Source: Gigaspora margarita
Lineage: Eukaryota > Glomeromycota > Glomeromycetes > Diversisporales > Gigasporaceae
NCBI GenBank assembly: GCA_009809945.1
Contig: WTPW01002104.1
Coordinates: forward strand, 3,304 to 67,303
DNA length: 64,000 nt
Direction: 5' to 3'
Shown in pieces: positions 1-12,228 of this stretch. A program made the position numbers and the translations under genes. The notes beneath the pieces were generated by a model that was given only the letters and a program-made list of their open reading frames with translations, ran no database searches and was not told the origin of the DNA. Within the stretch, counting starts at the first letter, position 1. Each line of letters starts with the position of its first letter.

Positions 1-294
1 TAGGTGTATTTTATTCTTCCAAACAACTTTACTTATTGCATAAAAGTTGATTTAATTATTAAAATCGTAACTTTTATATGTAGAAACTATCTACAATCAT
101 ATATAAATGTGATTGTGAAGAAGTAATTTTATTATTAAAATCGGCCAACTATTTCTAAAAAAATGTGATAGTGATTATAATATTATTGTGACTGTATGGA
201 GGTGTTTTTAATATAAAAAAAACAGTATCATGTTTTTGGTGTGATTATATAGAGTTTGTGACTATATGGGGGTAATTATATGGAAGGACAACTG
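1..294. mobile_element. pogo/Tc1-like MITE, right part only
   Basis: This is the right end of an element cut by the window start. Its terminus, read inward on the minus strand, is CAGTTGTCCTTCC followed by a TATAGTCACA motif, and it abuts a TA at 295-296. Its body matches the right part of the element at 59173-60347: both carry a block on the theme of 'caaacaactttactta' and 'cataaaagttgatt'. No transposase frame is visible. The TA target and CAG start suggest Tc1/mariner-pogo mobilisation, which is inference. Confidence 0.6.
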
Positions 295-320
295 TATAGT
301 GCAAGTCATTTATACTTAAA

Positions 321-678
321 CAGTTATACAAAGTATTTAAATTTTTCAAAGGCTATAACTTTTTATCTAAAAAATCTGACTAGTAACTTTATAGAGCTAT
401 ATTAGCTCTACATATATCCAAATATCTTTTCAAAATCTCATCATTGTAAAAAGTTTTAGTGATTTGAAAATTGAAATTATATATATATATTTATAATTTA
501 TATATAAAATTTTAATTTACAAATTGTTAAAACTTTTTACAATGATAAGATTTTGAAAAGATATTTGGCATATATGTAGAGCTAATATAGTTCTATAAAG
601 TTACCAGTCAGATTTTTTATAACTTTTTAAATAAAAAGTTATAGCTATTTGAAAAATTAAAACACCTTATATAACTGT
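321..678. repeat. foldback (long hairpin) element
   Basis: Two arms of about 150-170 bp are near-perfect inverted copies around an AT-only centre near 480-510. The termini are CAGTTATA at 321 and TATAACTG ending at 678. There is no coding capacity and no clear target duplication. Its style matches the foldbacks at 41.6, 42.6 and 49.3 kb. Confidence 0.7.
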
Positions 679-1959
679 TGAGTATAGATATATTGCCTAT
701 ATAAATTACTTTTATTAAAATAAAGTCCTTGCTAAGAAAATATATATAATACGTTTTATATTGAGTTAAAGTTTAGCAATTCTAAAATTTAAAAATACTT
801 CACTATATCAAATCTTCATTATGATAAGAGTTTACAATTATGAGATGTGTTGTATGATTAAAGCATGAAAAAAAATTAAGTACAATATAAATATGAAATT
901 AATTAAATAAAAAAAATTAACTGTTAAATATGACAAAAATTAACTAGAGTATTAAATAAGAACAAAAATATATGTATTAAAAAATTAAATATAAAAAAAT
1001 TAAATATCAGCTATAAAAAAAATTAAATATGCAAAAAAAATTAAATATAAAAAAAAATTTAAATATAAAAACAAAGAAAAAATAATTTTAAATACATAGT
1101 AATTTATTTCATATAATGAGATTGATCATTTAATAGGAACTTGAAGAAATTAGTAAGTCCACATTGCCCACAAAACAATACAAATTATATCATAAATTTA
1201 TTACCTGATAATATTCTTTAGCAATCATATTGAGTCTATGTAAAAATTTTTAAATTTTTTTTAAATTTTTTTTTAAAAAATGTTTAGATAAATTTTAATA
1301 GACTCATTACAATGAATTTGTAATTCACAAGATATGCTAAAGAATTTCATCAAGTGATAAATTTATAACATAATTTGCATTTAGATCAATATACACTTCT
1401 ATACATATATTGGCATTAGGGTAGTTGCGAACATAGTAGACCCAAAATATATAAAGAGGAATAAGGTTATAGTTGGCTTATTTTTGGCCTTTTTTGTATA
1501 TATTATTTCTATTTATAGTAATTAGTTTGCTTATTTTCAACCTTTTTTCACAGATCTTTTTATATTTAGTAATTTTTGTAAAACCTTACCCCTCTGTAGA
1601 TATTTCGGTGTCCTAATATAGTCATGCTAAAATGTTATATGTATATATTTTAAAATTAATATTTTTAGAATTAGAATCTATTTATTTAATTATTTTATTT
1701 TCTTTTTAATAGTAAATATAGATTGTATAAGTATTATTTGTTCTTTAGAAAAAGATATCATTCTTTCATTTTATTAATTGACTGCCAGACACTATTTCCC
1801 TAATCATTTTGAATTAAGTTTTCACAAAAATAGAAGTGAAAACTCTGTAACCAAGAATTAGCAAAAGGGAATAATAGGTGCTATTTTTGTGGTATAATGC
1901 TATGTTATCACTTTAATTTCACATATTTTTCTCTTAAAGTAAATATGGGAATTCAATTA
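679..1959. other. AT-rich intergenic stretch with one hairpin
   Basis: No open frame of interest. An inverted repeat spans roughly 1180-1380, with arms containing 'ataaatttatta', 'attctttagca' and 'gactcatt' on the right. The rest is A/T-rich unique-looking sequence. Confidence 0.5.
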
Positions 1960-2500
1960 GCTATATAATTTACTATAATTTCTATCTTTACTATGAGCTA
2001 CTGTAAAGCTTCAAAAATTCTGTTACAAAATTTACTCACCACTCTAGTGATCATAAGTTGTGTTGAGTTAGATTGTATTAGAATTATCATAATTGATATC
2101 ATGAGTTGTTTTAAAATTTCTGTTATAGAATTTGCTACTCCAATGAGACACAGTATATAGTTAAGATCAAATTAATTTTGTATTGGAATTATCATGACTT
2201 CTGCCATGAGATAAAATAGTTTGCATTGGAATTATTAAAATTTCTATCATGAGTTGCTATAAAAATTCTTTACTAAGCTTTTAATAAAGAATTTTATACA
2301 TCACGATAGAAATTATAATAAATCCAATAAAGTTTACTCAACTTTAACAACAAACAGTGTTTAAAATTCAAATTAAAATTTATGTTCTCAAAAGAGCATA
2401 ATTTAAATTTTTATTGTTCTCAAAAACTTTTTAGTGTTCATTATATATTAAATATATTGAACATTAATTTTTAAAGAATGTTCATATTTATATTAGCTTC
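1960..2500. repeat. repeat block X, left copy
   Basis: Built of degenerate ~100-200 bp sub-units containing 'ggaattatcat', 'atgagttgct' and 'actcaccactct'. It is followed at 2380-2490 by 'atgttctcaaa' and 'tgttcat' motifs. The same blocks occur in reverse complement at 15680-16540, so the pair brackets the nested retroelement stack. Confidence 0.6.
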
Positions 2501-3912
2501 AAACAATATTGATATATAGACATAGGTCAGTAGAAAAAGGGACAAATTTTTTCTAAATAAAAGTTTTCTTGACTTTAAACTTAAATATCTTAACAACTGT
2601 CTTAATAAATTTAATATTTTTTTTATTAAAAAAATTTTACTAAAAATGATTTGTTCCTTTTATACTGACTCACCTCTATATATTATTTATTAATTTACAA
2701 CAAAATTAATTTAAATTAATAAATCAATAATATAATAATTAATTCTATGGAAATATGCCACAACTCTTTCTGATGATCTCTCGCACCAAACTTTCCAAGA
2801 ATACCAACCTATGAAAACTCTATAGTTAATATGTCTATATACAACAAAACTTCACCAAGCTGCTGTCGGGTACAAAGTCCATTCACTGAATGTTCTGTGC
2901 ATAAAATAGAGTTGAAACAGATATGCAGACTTTTAAGCGAGGCACCATGGCGGGCTTTGGTGCTATTGAGCAAAGACGTAACAGAGAAACTCTAGAGCTT
3001 TGTCAAGTCCTATGGATATGAAAATAGAAGTAGAGGCTTGGTTAGATATGTTATTCTATATAGCATAACTCCTTCAAACTCCTTTAGGTTTGGTTTTTTC
3101 CTCTGAGCCCCTTTGGCCTTTTCGAAATTTCAAAAAGTGGGCATTTCGGTTTACCCCCTCCAAAAGATTGGCAGTGTTTACTCCTTCCAAATTAGGATTG
3201 CGCCTTCCAAACTGGAATAGACGTCACGAGTGAGATCCGTTGCTGCGTACGTGATAAACAAAAAGGACATATCAGAGGTCAGGAGGGATGACATAATGAA
3301 ATTTCTTTCTAGAACATCCTTTTAGGCATATAGATTTTTCTTTTTCTTTTCTTTTGATGTACATATAGTATATATATAAGGCGTTCCTTATACAATACTA
3401 TATAATTTTTACAGTCTTGCATAGGCTTTAATAGTGCTATCATGCTTTCTGACGATCACCTGTTCCAAAAACGGCACAGAAAGAAAAACTTAGAACAGAC
3501 AAGAATTTACTAAAAAAGGTGCTCTGGGCGACTAAGATAAAAAGAAACTTACTAAAAATAAACAGTAGTTTGATAATAGTACTTGGCTCAACAACCAAAA
3601 TTCAGGGAGCCTTGCTCAAATTTCGCTTAGAAAACTCTTGTCGAAAAAAAAAAATTTTTTCTTTTTTTTTTTGGTTTGTTTTGGGGAATCAGCTTAACCC
3701 CAGTCTGCAGATCTCTGGCAACTGATCACTAGACGCGTTAACAAACAAACAAACAACAAACAAACAAACAGTAAACGACCAACTAAACAAACACAACACG
3801 TGTACAAAATTGGAGAAGATAATCACGTGAATCTGACTTAGAATTAAAATCGGAGCATAGAACATTCTAGAAATTTTATTGTAGAATCTACGTATACATA
3901 ATTACCCAAAAA

Positions 3913-5494
3913 ATGGGGTTGGAAATTAATCATCAAAACTTTTTTCTCAAAGAAAAGGAAGAACAAGAATTTATCCAGGATGGACTTAAAAACAAGGTGT
4001 TAAAAAAGGATAAACGCATAGCTAAATATCTAGGTCTCGAAAAAGTGGAATGGATTTGTATGATTAGACAGTTATTAGATACTTTCGGATGGATAGAACA
4101 CAAAAAAGTGAGAAATTTAGAGGTTACAGAAGAAGAAAACAACCTGGTAGAAATGGAAATTGAAAATACTAAAAACAACGAAATTAAGTTTAGCCACAGA
4201 ATCCATATAAGGTCCAGTTGAGATAAATCATAAAGAAAATCCAGAGTTCAAAAAGAACTTATTACTACATCTAGAATGTGGGACCACAGACTACGGAGTA
4301 ATAGAAACTGGAAGAAGTCTAAAAGAGAACGAACCACAAAAGAAACGACCTAGAGAGGCTGTGATAGAAGAGAAAATAATGACAAATGGAATTACAAGAC
4401 TCGTAGAAAAAGAAATTCCAGAAGATATAATAATGGAAGAAAGAGAAGAATCACTTAAAGGTAGTGACAAAATGCAGATCGAGTACATGAATCAAAACCA
4501 GAATGAAAAATCTGCACAAAAGAAACTGATAGAACCTAAGTCAGTCGATAATGTTCAGTCACAAATGGAAAGCATAGAGGTGTATAGCAAAGATAAGAAC
4601 ATTTGCACGCAAACCGCAAATGAACAAAGATCACTGATTAAAAAGGCAAGAGTCAAAACCAAGATTGAAGTGACCCTGTGGGATTTACCAAGAAATACAA
4701 GAGCAGGACTGATAAGAAGATGTCTAAGCCCTTTCGGCCTAGCGAGAGTAAAAGAGTACATGCCTTATGGCAAAAATGAAGCAGCCTTTATCGAACTAAC
4801 TCTACGTAACGAAACCAAGCTTGAGATTATAAAGAAAATTTGGGCAGTACATTTCAAAGAAGGAAGAGTGGTCCGAATAACACAGGGGAAATTCGACACA
4901 AATATTCTTACAGAGAGAGGCATACACAAAGCAATCATCAAGGGTGTTCTGAAAGTAGCAATAGAATCAGCCTTGTTAAGACAGATGATAATGTTTAAAG
5001 CAAAGGCAGTCTACATATCTGCAAATAGCAATACAAACCAAAGGGGTCTTGCAACTATATATTTTGAAACAGCAGAAGACTTGATGAATGCGCTGAATGA
5101 AACAGCATATTACTTCAATACCAAATTGACCTGGGTAACTAATACAAGAAGGTACAACCCGAACGGAAGATCTGAAGTCAGCAAATTGCACAAGACTAGC
5201 CAGAAGAGAGAGAGTAATGTAAATCTAACAGGAGCAAATCGTACTCCTCTAGGAAAAGCTTCAGCCAGAATATGTAACAACAGTATGATAGAAAATGAAG
5301 GAAATAGAGTTAATAGAATAGGAAATAAAGAGCAACATAGTAGTAGAAAAGGAAAGGAGAACTCGACAAGAATCCAAAGATCTAGCGAAAGCTTACCAGA
5401 CATGCAAGTGCTAGAAGAAATTTTAAGCAGACTAGCTAGAATTGAAGAAAGCTATGCAAGAGGAGAGCAGGCACAGCCTGCTCGTCACTCCTAA
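3913..5494 (+). pseudogene. LINE ORF1 (RNA-binding-type protein), one frameshift
   Basis: The frame opens at ATG 3913 and stops at 4219. Reading resumes in the neighbouring frame from about 4210 without a gap in sense ('GPVEINHK'), runs through an internal ATG at 4361 and ends at TAA 5492-5494. A single one-base shift therefore separates the two halves; whole length would be about 525 residues. The N-terminal part is charged. The middle (about 4660-5160) has an RRM-like flavour: 'VTLWDLPRNTRAGLI', 'KNEAAFIEL' and 'GLATIYFETAEDLMNAL'. The C-terminus is basic and low-complexity. Role by family: binding the LINE RNA. It lies directly upstream of the endonuclease frame. Assignment rests on position and style, not on a diagnostic motif. 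Confidence 0.7.
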
Positions 5495-5529
5495 CAGGTG
5501 CCACAGGCNTTTCAAAGGGAAAAGAGAGG

Positions 5530-7333
5530 ATGCTNGGCNCTCCAAAGCANGAAGNGCATGCAGANTATAGCAACTCAGTATCTTCTCTANAGACAACACA
5601 TAAGGAGGGTCTCAAAACNGATAGCACATACAAAATCAAAAACAATAACAATAATTCAATACCTATGCAATACAATTNAATAGAGGTGTCNAGAGAACCC
5701 AGGACTATNGAGGGTAGGGCNGAAAGAAAAAGAAGATTAGAGTTTTTGAAGCTAGGGGTACATAATATAAACGGGATTAAAAGGAACACACAGAGACTAC
5801 AGGAGTTGATTGATTTTAGTAAAGAGCATGGACTTAAAGTAGTAGGGATAACAGAAACGAATGTTAAGGAAAAGGAAGCTAAATTTATGGAGGTTCATAG
5901 AAAAGGGTACAGAGATTACTGGTCAAACTCAGATCAGGATAAACATAAAGGCTTGGGAGTAGGCCTTCTGGTTGACGGCCCATGGAGTGAACATATTACA
6001 AAAATAGAAAGACCAAATGCTTATGCACTTAAAGTAAGTTTTACGTTCAAAAAAGCAGCTATTCTATGCTGGATTATATATCTACCCCAGAATAACAAGT
6101 GCATGCAGAAGGAGATACAAAGGATAATAACAAGGGATGTCTGTGTAGCTAAAAAAACACATCCTTTGTAATAATGGGAGATTTTAATAGAATTATGAAT
6201 GCAGCAATGGATTCAACAAACTCTTCTCTCAAAAAGCAAAAGAATTTACCATTAATAGAATGGCTTAAAAACACAGGCTTCATAGAAACATTCCGCTATT
6301 GCAATCCAAACCAACAAAAATATACCTGGACAAATGGTATGACTAGAACAAAAATTGACCAGATTTGGACATCTAGTTCACTAAAGCTAGGAGTAGAGGA
6401 AGCAATATTGAAGATATGGATCTCGTAACGGGTAGTGATCACAACCTGGTATGGGCAGAAGTTAATACTTCAGAGGTATTAAAATTTACACAAAACATGA
6501 GAGAGAAGGCAGACTTCCCAAAAAGAAAAATATTCCTATACAAAGAAGCCACACAAGAAGTATGGGAGGAGTACAGGTCAACGTTAGAGAAAATATTAGT
6601 GGATAAGACAAAAACGATCAACAAAACCAAAGAAGAAGAAGGTGAAGATATAGAAGATACAAACAGAGAGAAAATAATAAACGAGGAATGGGAAGTAATT
6701 GAAAAAGCTATCCTAAAGGCAGCATCCAGGCATATTCCTTCGAAAATGATCAAACACAGACCAGAAGAAGTCACTAAGCATATTGATCGATCCCCTCTAT
6801 TCCGGGATGTAAAGAATCTCAGAAGACTAATGAGAAGAGCAAGGAAGGAATTAGACAAAAACTTGGATAAAGTAGACAAATTTTTAATAAACGTACAGGT
6901 ACAGAATATCAATGAGAGGCATGAAATACTAGTACCACAAATAGAAGGAGAGTGGACAGATGAGTGGATCGAACAAACCAGAGGATGGATTAAGACCCTA
7001 GAACAAAAGCTAAAGGAAGAGGAAAGAAGAAGGATGGAAAAAAACATTGTGGAGAACATAGAAAGAAGGTATAATATGATTGGAAGGAGTAAGAAGACAA
7101 TGCTGAATAGTATATTAGAGAGACCATGGAGAAAGATAGTAATAGATAAGGTAGTAAGAGAGGAAGATACCCCAAACACACATGGATCACTAGTAACAGA
7201 ACCAGAGCAGGTTAAGGAGGAAACAGATAGATTTTTTAAGAAACAATTTAGGAAACGACAGCATTTCTTTGCACAACTACTAGAGGACTGGAAAAATGAA
7301 TATGCGCCGAAGGAGTGGATTAGTAGAGAGTAG
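5530..7333 (+). pseudogene. LINE ORF2, APE-type endonuclease and linker
   Basis: An exonuclease-endonuclease-phosphatase fold can be followed across three frames: 'HNINGI', 'VGITETNVKE' (catalytic Glu), 'GDFNRI' at 6179, 'RTKIDQIW' at about 6350, and 'GSDHNLVWAE' at about 6432. All main catalytic positions are present. Frameshifts near 6150 (an A-run) and near 6410 separate the pieces, and an in-frame TAG at 7331 precedes the RT part. A long charged, coiled-coil-like linker (6500-7320) follows the nuclease. Function in the family: nicks target DNA to prime reverse transcription. About eleven single Ns lie in 5509-5724, consistent with collapsed copies of a repeat family in the assembly. Confidence 0.88.
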
Positions 7334-8224
7334 TATAAAAAAATAATAATACCGATCCAAGAGGAAGAATGGGAGGAAACCCTTAAACTCGCGAAGAAAG
7401 GCACTGCTCCAGGAATGTCAGGGATTAGTTATACTATGCTACAAAAAGCAGGACCCAAAGCAACGAAGAGATTCTTGAAGCTGGTGAACATGGTTTTAAA
7501 GTATAGTATCTTCCCGAGAAGATGGAAAGCGGGACAAATATTCCCAATTCCCAAAATGTCAGAGTGGGACTTTTCTCTAGCAAGCACAAGACCAATAATG
7601 TTACTAGAAACATTCCAGAAGAGTCTAGTACGGATAGTTCAAAAAAGGCTCAGTAAAGTATTTCTAAAGCATAACATTCTTCGTGGTCTTAATTTTGCAG
7701 GCTTACCTAGTGAAAGTACAGGGGCCCCAATTTATACTCTAAGTAATATTTTGGAAGAAGCTAAAGAAGAGAGAAAAGAACTATGGATCTTGTTACAGAA
7801 TATTAAGAAGGCATTCGATTCAGTCCCACTAGAAAGTATCAAACAAGCTTGTACAAGGATCAAGATCCCCCAGGAAGTCACAAATTTCCTGCTAGAGATA
7901 TATGGGGGAAGAAGAGTTAGAGTTATTACGAAGTTTGGTCTGTCAGAAGGTTTTGAAGCAGAGGATGGGATCGATCAAGGGGAAGTGATCTCTCCTCTTG
8001 TGTGGAAAATGATATACGATCCACTTTTGTACAGAATACAAGCTCTAAAGAAGGGGTATAGTATGGACATTCAGAAACCGTCTGAGTCTCTAATGCCGTT
8101 TGGTAGAGAAAAGGGTCTTAATATAAGCTGCCTAGCATTTGCAGATGATACAACATTTATAGCGAGTACACAAAGTGATCTGCAAGATATACTGGATAAA
8201 GCAAATGAGTTTTATTGTATAAAT
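7334..8224 (+). pseudogene. LINE ORF2, reverse transcriptase (fingers-palm), truncated by hAT insertion
   Basis: Continues in frame after the TAG at 7331. Recognisable blocks are 'GTAPGMSGISYTML' at about 7400, 'LLQNIKKAFDSV' (motif A, about 7793-7828), 'DGIDQGEVISPLVW' (motif B) and 'LAFADDTTFIAST' (motif C, catalytic ADD, about 8132-8170). In motif A the catalytic first Asp is replaced by Asn (codon AAT), so this copy should not polymerise even if the frame were whole. The frame breaks at 8224, where the hAT-like element begins; the 8 bases 8217-8224 recur at 11299-11306, where RT sequence resumes. Confidence 0.93.
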
Positions 8225-8416
8225 TAGTGTTCCTATGTCCGGTTTGAGTCCGATAGAGTTCGAGTTCGGTCGAACCCAGACTCAAACTCTAAATTTTGCA
8301 GATCTTCAAACTCAAACCGGAACCAAACTTTATTTTTCGAACTCAAACCAGACTCAAACATAACCAATAGTTTGGTTCGAGTTCAGTTTGAAAGTTCACA
8401 AACTTGTTCGGGTTTG

Positions 8417-10124
8417 ATAGAGATACTGATAATAAGTAGCTGCGCGACATTGTCGTGCTAAACCAGGAACGGATGACAACTCATCTCTATTTGTTGAACT
8501 AATAATCACACTCCTTTCATTATTTTTACTTAACTCCTTTTCATCACTGTTTATCACGACCACACCTTTCTTCATATTGTTCGCATCCACATTCGTTCCA
8601 CTAACCTTCACTCATTTCTCTTTATTTTCAACTCTTTTTTATTCATTTCAACTTCAATTCCGTCATTAGAACAAATTTCAGCTCTACCATCTGAGCTATT
8701 TTCCCCGAAGTTTCCATCTTCATCAATATTCAAGCACTAGGCAAGTACCTTGTTTTCATCTTTTTCAACACCGATTTCATTTTGATAACAATCACCAGCG
8801 ATATATATTTTATCGGTACCTCCTATCCCACAAGCTTCTGATAATTGATGAATGACTTATGTTCATTCCTTTTGACATCAGTTTCATCATACTCATGGTA
8901 AGCTGTTACTTGATAATCAACGAATGCTTTATGTTTATTCGTTTCTATCCAATTTATTCAACGCTATCAACATTACCTATTTCAGATTTTTGATGATGAA
9001 TCAACGCTTTTACATTTATCTTTTTCAATATTAACACCATGGCCCTTCATCACGCCAAAGATTCTTACATCTCGGACTTCATTGTCCGGATTTGTATCCT
9101 TTTTCTTTTCCTTATATAAATCTTCTTTCGATGTTTATACTGATCTTTCCGTTTTATCATATTCATAGGTAGTGATGGCAACGCGCGGGATCTGTGTGGG
9201 ATCTCACGCGGGATTTTTAATTTGATGTAAATAAAAATATTATGCATGCATTAACTTTTGATTCGTTTTTCGTTCCACATATATACATACGTACTGTACG
9301 TATAGAGATAATGCGCAAACTGTATATTGAAATATAATTTTTAAATTGTTATTATTAATAAAGTAGGAATCTATTATTGATTATTATTGAGTATTAAAGT
9401 GACTATTTGATCAGAAATTATAAGCCCGATTATTTTCTTATGAGTCGTTTATAATTTTGTGTGTATATAACCTTATTACTTATAAATTTACAGTAGCACA
9501 TTTATATCCCGTTATGCACCTGATTACTTATAAATTTTTATACGCTATATGATTTTATCGTTTTGTTGGCATTTTAATTTTTAAATATAATAATATTTTA
9601 AAAATAAATTGATAAAATTAAGACAAATCTGAATTGATAAATTTAATAATTATAAGATTAAAATGGTTTAAAAGTAGGCAAAATCTATACAAGCATTATA
9701 TTTGTAATAAAATGCAGTAAGCTTATAAGAAATAATTATTATTTTAATGAGAAATTACATTCCTAGTGATGATTTATATATATATATTTTATTAATCGTG
9801 AAAAATTCGGAAACTCTACTAGATCCCGCGAATTCCACGCGGATCCCATGCGGGATTTTTAAAAAAATCGGGATTTTCTATCACTATTCATAGGTTATAG
9901 TTGCGATGGGCAACATAGAGCCAAATGCCCTGGACGCCAGCATATGTAACACAGCCGTGGCTATAATGATATCGCTTTGCTTGCTTTATCTTCAAATTTT
10001 TCATGACTTCAACCGCTATTTTCACCATATTTTTGACCAATAATACCAAAAGATCATGGTCATCCATATTCTTTCGTTTACCGCCCAGGTAGGTTCTTCC
10101 ATTATTTTTGTTTAATGTTATCAC
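8417..10124 (-). pseudogene. Sel1-like-repeat protein fragment (captured cargo), broken
   Basis: Read on the minus strand, several short segments match the fungal Sel1-repeat rhythm (YxxGxGVEKDExKAFxYYxKxA): 'DCYQNEIGVEKDENKVLA' (about 8740-8800), 'KHKAFVDYQVTAYHEYDET' then 'DVKRNEHKSFINYQKL' (about 8840-8945), 'GHGVNIEKDKCKSVD' (about 9010-9055) and 'YHYSHGCVTYAGVQGIWL' (about 9915-9970). They lie in different frames with stops between them. An acidic/Asn-Ser-rich tail (8396-8611) follows. The nested MITE (9170-9886) splits the series. Sel1 repeats are protein-interaction helices, often fused to kinases in Glomeromycotina. The family call is my pattern recognition from a degenerate sequence. 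Confidence 0.55.
9170..9886. mobile_element. nested hAT-like MITE
   Basis: Ends TAGTGATGG / (complement) TAGTGATAG with an 8 bp duplication TTCATAGG at 9162-9169 and 9887-9894. Subterminal CGCGGGAT motifs repeat on both sides (9183-9215; 9800-9875), standing out against an AT-rich core. It is 717 bp with no coding frame. It sits inside the Sel1-like cargo, so it arrived after the larger hAT-like element acquired that sequence. Confidence 0.9.
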
Positions 10125-10366
10125 TTATACACTAAACTTTTACTTACAATGTACTTTCCTTTTTCGTATCACTTGAACTATACGTTCACTTTACAATGCA
10201 CTTGATCATAGAATTTTTTCAAATATGGCTTTATCCACAAAGTATAAGGCCAATACTTTAACGAAATTAGCGAGTAGACTTTCGTCTACCCAGGTTCTTG
10301 TGTCATGGAGTTACTCAGACCTCTGTGTATTCGTGGGTCTTTACTATTAATCTACACCAGGGTCAT

Positions 10367-10548
10367 GTAAAAATTTGGATATTATTTATATAAATAATAT
10401 CCAAATTTTTACNNNNNNNNNNNNNNNNNNNNNNNNNNNNNNNNNNNNNNNNNNNNNNNNNNNNNNNNNNNNNNNNNNNNNNNNNNNNNNNNNNNNNNNN
10501 NNGTAAAAATTTGGATATTATTTATATAAATAATATCCAAATTTTTAC
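10367..10548. other. assembly gap flanked by identical 46 bp palindromes
   Basis: 10367-10412 and 10503-10548 are the same perfect palindrome (starts GTAAAAATTTGG, ends CCAAATTTTTAC), with 90 Ns between (10413-10502). Identical contig ends at a palindrome suggest two contigs that really overlap there. The sequence on both sides is hAT-like element interior without recognisable genes. Confidence 0.8.
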
Positions 10549-11110
10549 GTGGTCCTGATCTACACTCGCTTGGCTATTCGACTTGAGTATCATTCAGGCA
10601 CTCCACCATCTGATTCAATACTATTAGATACTTTAATCAATGTAAAGGAATGACCACTTAGTGTATAGATGACAAATTACTAAAGCCAAAGCTAAACTGA
10701 ACTGCCTCTCATTTATTATTCAATGTTTGCTTTAAATATTACAATATTAAACCTGGATATTAATATATCCGGTTACATGCATTAGACTATCTACAATTAA
10801 GCTTTTTAATTAAATCATGCATTATGCAAGTTCCGATCATGCCATCGATGCACCCGATCCTGATCGAACATCAGCACCACAAAATCCTGGGGTATCAAAT
10901 TAAACCATGACACTGAGTATTTCTAAATTTTCTAGCACGCTCAAATCTGTGACAGGTTATGTCAATCACTGAATTGAAAGAGGATTTTATATTTGATATT
11001 TAGGTATACTCATATACCTAAAATTTCGTGCTGAAAACTTTTGTTTAGAAGTCAAACTACAGTTATAATAGTAAAATTTAACTTGTGCACATTTTCAGCT
11101 ATAATACTAA
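10549..11110. other. interior of the hAT-like element, no gene seen
   Basis: Moderately AT-rich sequence with no open frame and no recognised motif up to the right subterminal repeats. Confidence 0.5.
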
Positions 11111-11306
11111 TCGAACCCGAACAAGTTTGCAAACTTCGGACCAAACTTCAAATCAAACTGAACTTAAAAAATTAGTTTGAAATCGGACTCGAACCAAACA
11201 TAATTTTTAAAAAAGTTTGAGTCCGAGTTTGATTTGAAAATCAAACTAAACTCAAACTTAAGTAAAGTTTGATTTGGTTCAGTTTGATAGGAACACTAGT
11301 ATAAAT

Positions 11307-12210
11307 GACATAGACATAAACCCAAAAAATCAGAAATGGTAGTGGTGAACTCGAGGATATCGCCGAGGCAGCAGGTAGTGAAGTTGAGAAGAGAAAGAGC
11401 AGAGGTCAAGGCATTAGAAGCAGATAAGGCAGCCCGTTTTCATGGAGTCTGGATTACAGCGAAAGATATTTATAAGCAGTGTGTGAACAGACTCAAGAAA
11501 GAAATGTTTATATTTACAAGCTTGGTCAAAAATAAAAAGATATCGATAGGCCAAATGAAATACCTGAATAATAAGGTGTTGCTACCACAGTTGAGTATAG
11601 GGTGTTAATATGTCTCCTAGACAAAAGAGTATGTGACAAAATTCACCAACCGGTTCTTAGGTTAGCTAAGTGGAAAGCAGTTATTGCGTCAACAACGGCT
11701 AATAGTATAACAAATCATAAGGAACTCCTGGGTATCAAGAGCTTATGGCAAAGACATACAGAGCAAATGTTGGCGGAATGGTTAATCAGAATCAATGATC
11801 CAGGAGTACTAGGCCAATTGACAAGGTTAAGACTTAAGAAAGCGCAAAAGAAGATATGTAGCCCAAAAACAATATGGACACTTGACCAGAGCTGGCTAGA
11901 AATTATGAAGTTCAAATATAATCTCAATGCAAGAATCTTGAAATTGGCAAAGGAGTTGGACATTAAAGTGAGATCGGAGGTTGAGTATGATGAATGGTAG
12001 TTTTTCCAGAAGCCAGAAGGAAAACCTAAAATGATTATAGAAGTATTAGTAGAACATGATAGATTAAAAAATTGGGAGAAGCTTAAAGGAGGAGAGGTAT
12101 GGTACATAAACCAGTTGCTAGACCCAACAGGGGAGAGACTGATAACATGGCAGCAGGTTAAGAAGCTGTCCAATCAAAGATCAAGCAGAAAAAAAGCAAC
12201 CTGGTTTTAG
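11307..12210 (+). pseudogene. LINE ORF2, RT C-terminal (thumb/connector) region after the insertion
   Basis: Coding sense resumes immediately after the second GTATAAAT copy: '...INPK' then 'MVVVNSRISPRQQVVKLR'. It continues to about 11605, shifts frame, and runs to an in-frame TAG at 11998 and another TAG at 12208, with coding-like sequence between and beyond them. No discrete domain is recognisable in this connector. It lies between the palm and the RNase H domain, as expected for RNase-H-bearing LINEs. Confidence 0.75.
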
Positions 12211-12228
12211 TCAATAGAAAACATTACT

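Larger units (their letters stand above)
8225..11298. mobile_element. hAT-like non-autonomous transposon inside the LINE
   Basis: Termini TAGTGTTCCTAT at both ends (8225-8236 and the complement at 11287-11298), flanked by an 8 bp duplication GTATAAAT (8217-8224, 11299-11306). TAGNG termini with an 8 bp duplication are hallmarks of hAT transposons. About 190 bp at each end (to about 8416, from about 11110) is related in inverted orientation and is packed with degenerate 'AAACTCAAACC/GTTTGAGTCCGA' motifs, like transposase-binding subterminal repeats. No transposase is visible. The interior carries Sel1-repeat coding remains, a nested MITE and an assembly gap. Confidence 0.92.

Noticed and set aside
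6439-7404. 321-residue open frame on the minus strand opposite the LINE
   Set aside because: It is the shadow of the endonuclease/linker frame on the plus strand; Ser/Leu/Phe-rich with no family signature.
8683-8705. tRNA-like D-arm (TAGCTCAGATGGTAGAGC on the minus strand)
   Set aside because: No matching T-arm or closing acceptor stem follows. The stretch reads in frame as part of the acidic tail of the Sel1-like remnant ('NSSDGRAEI'), so it is chance similarity.
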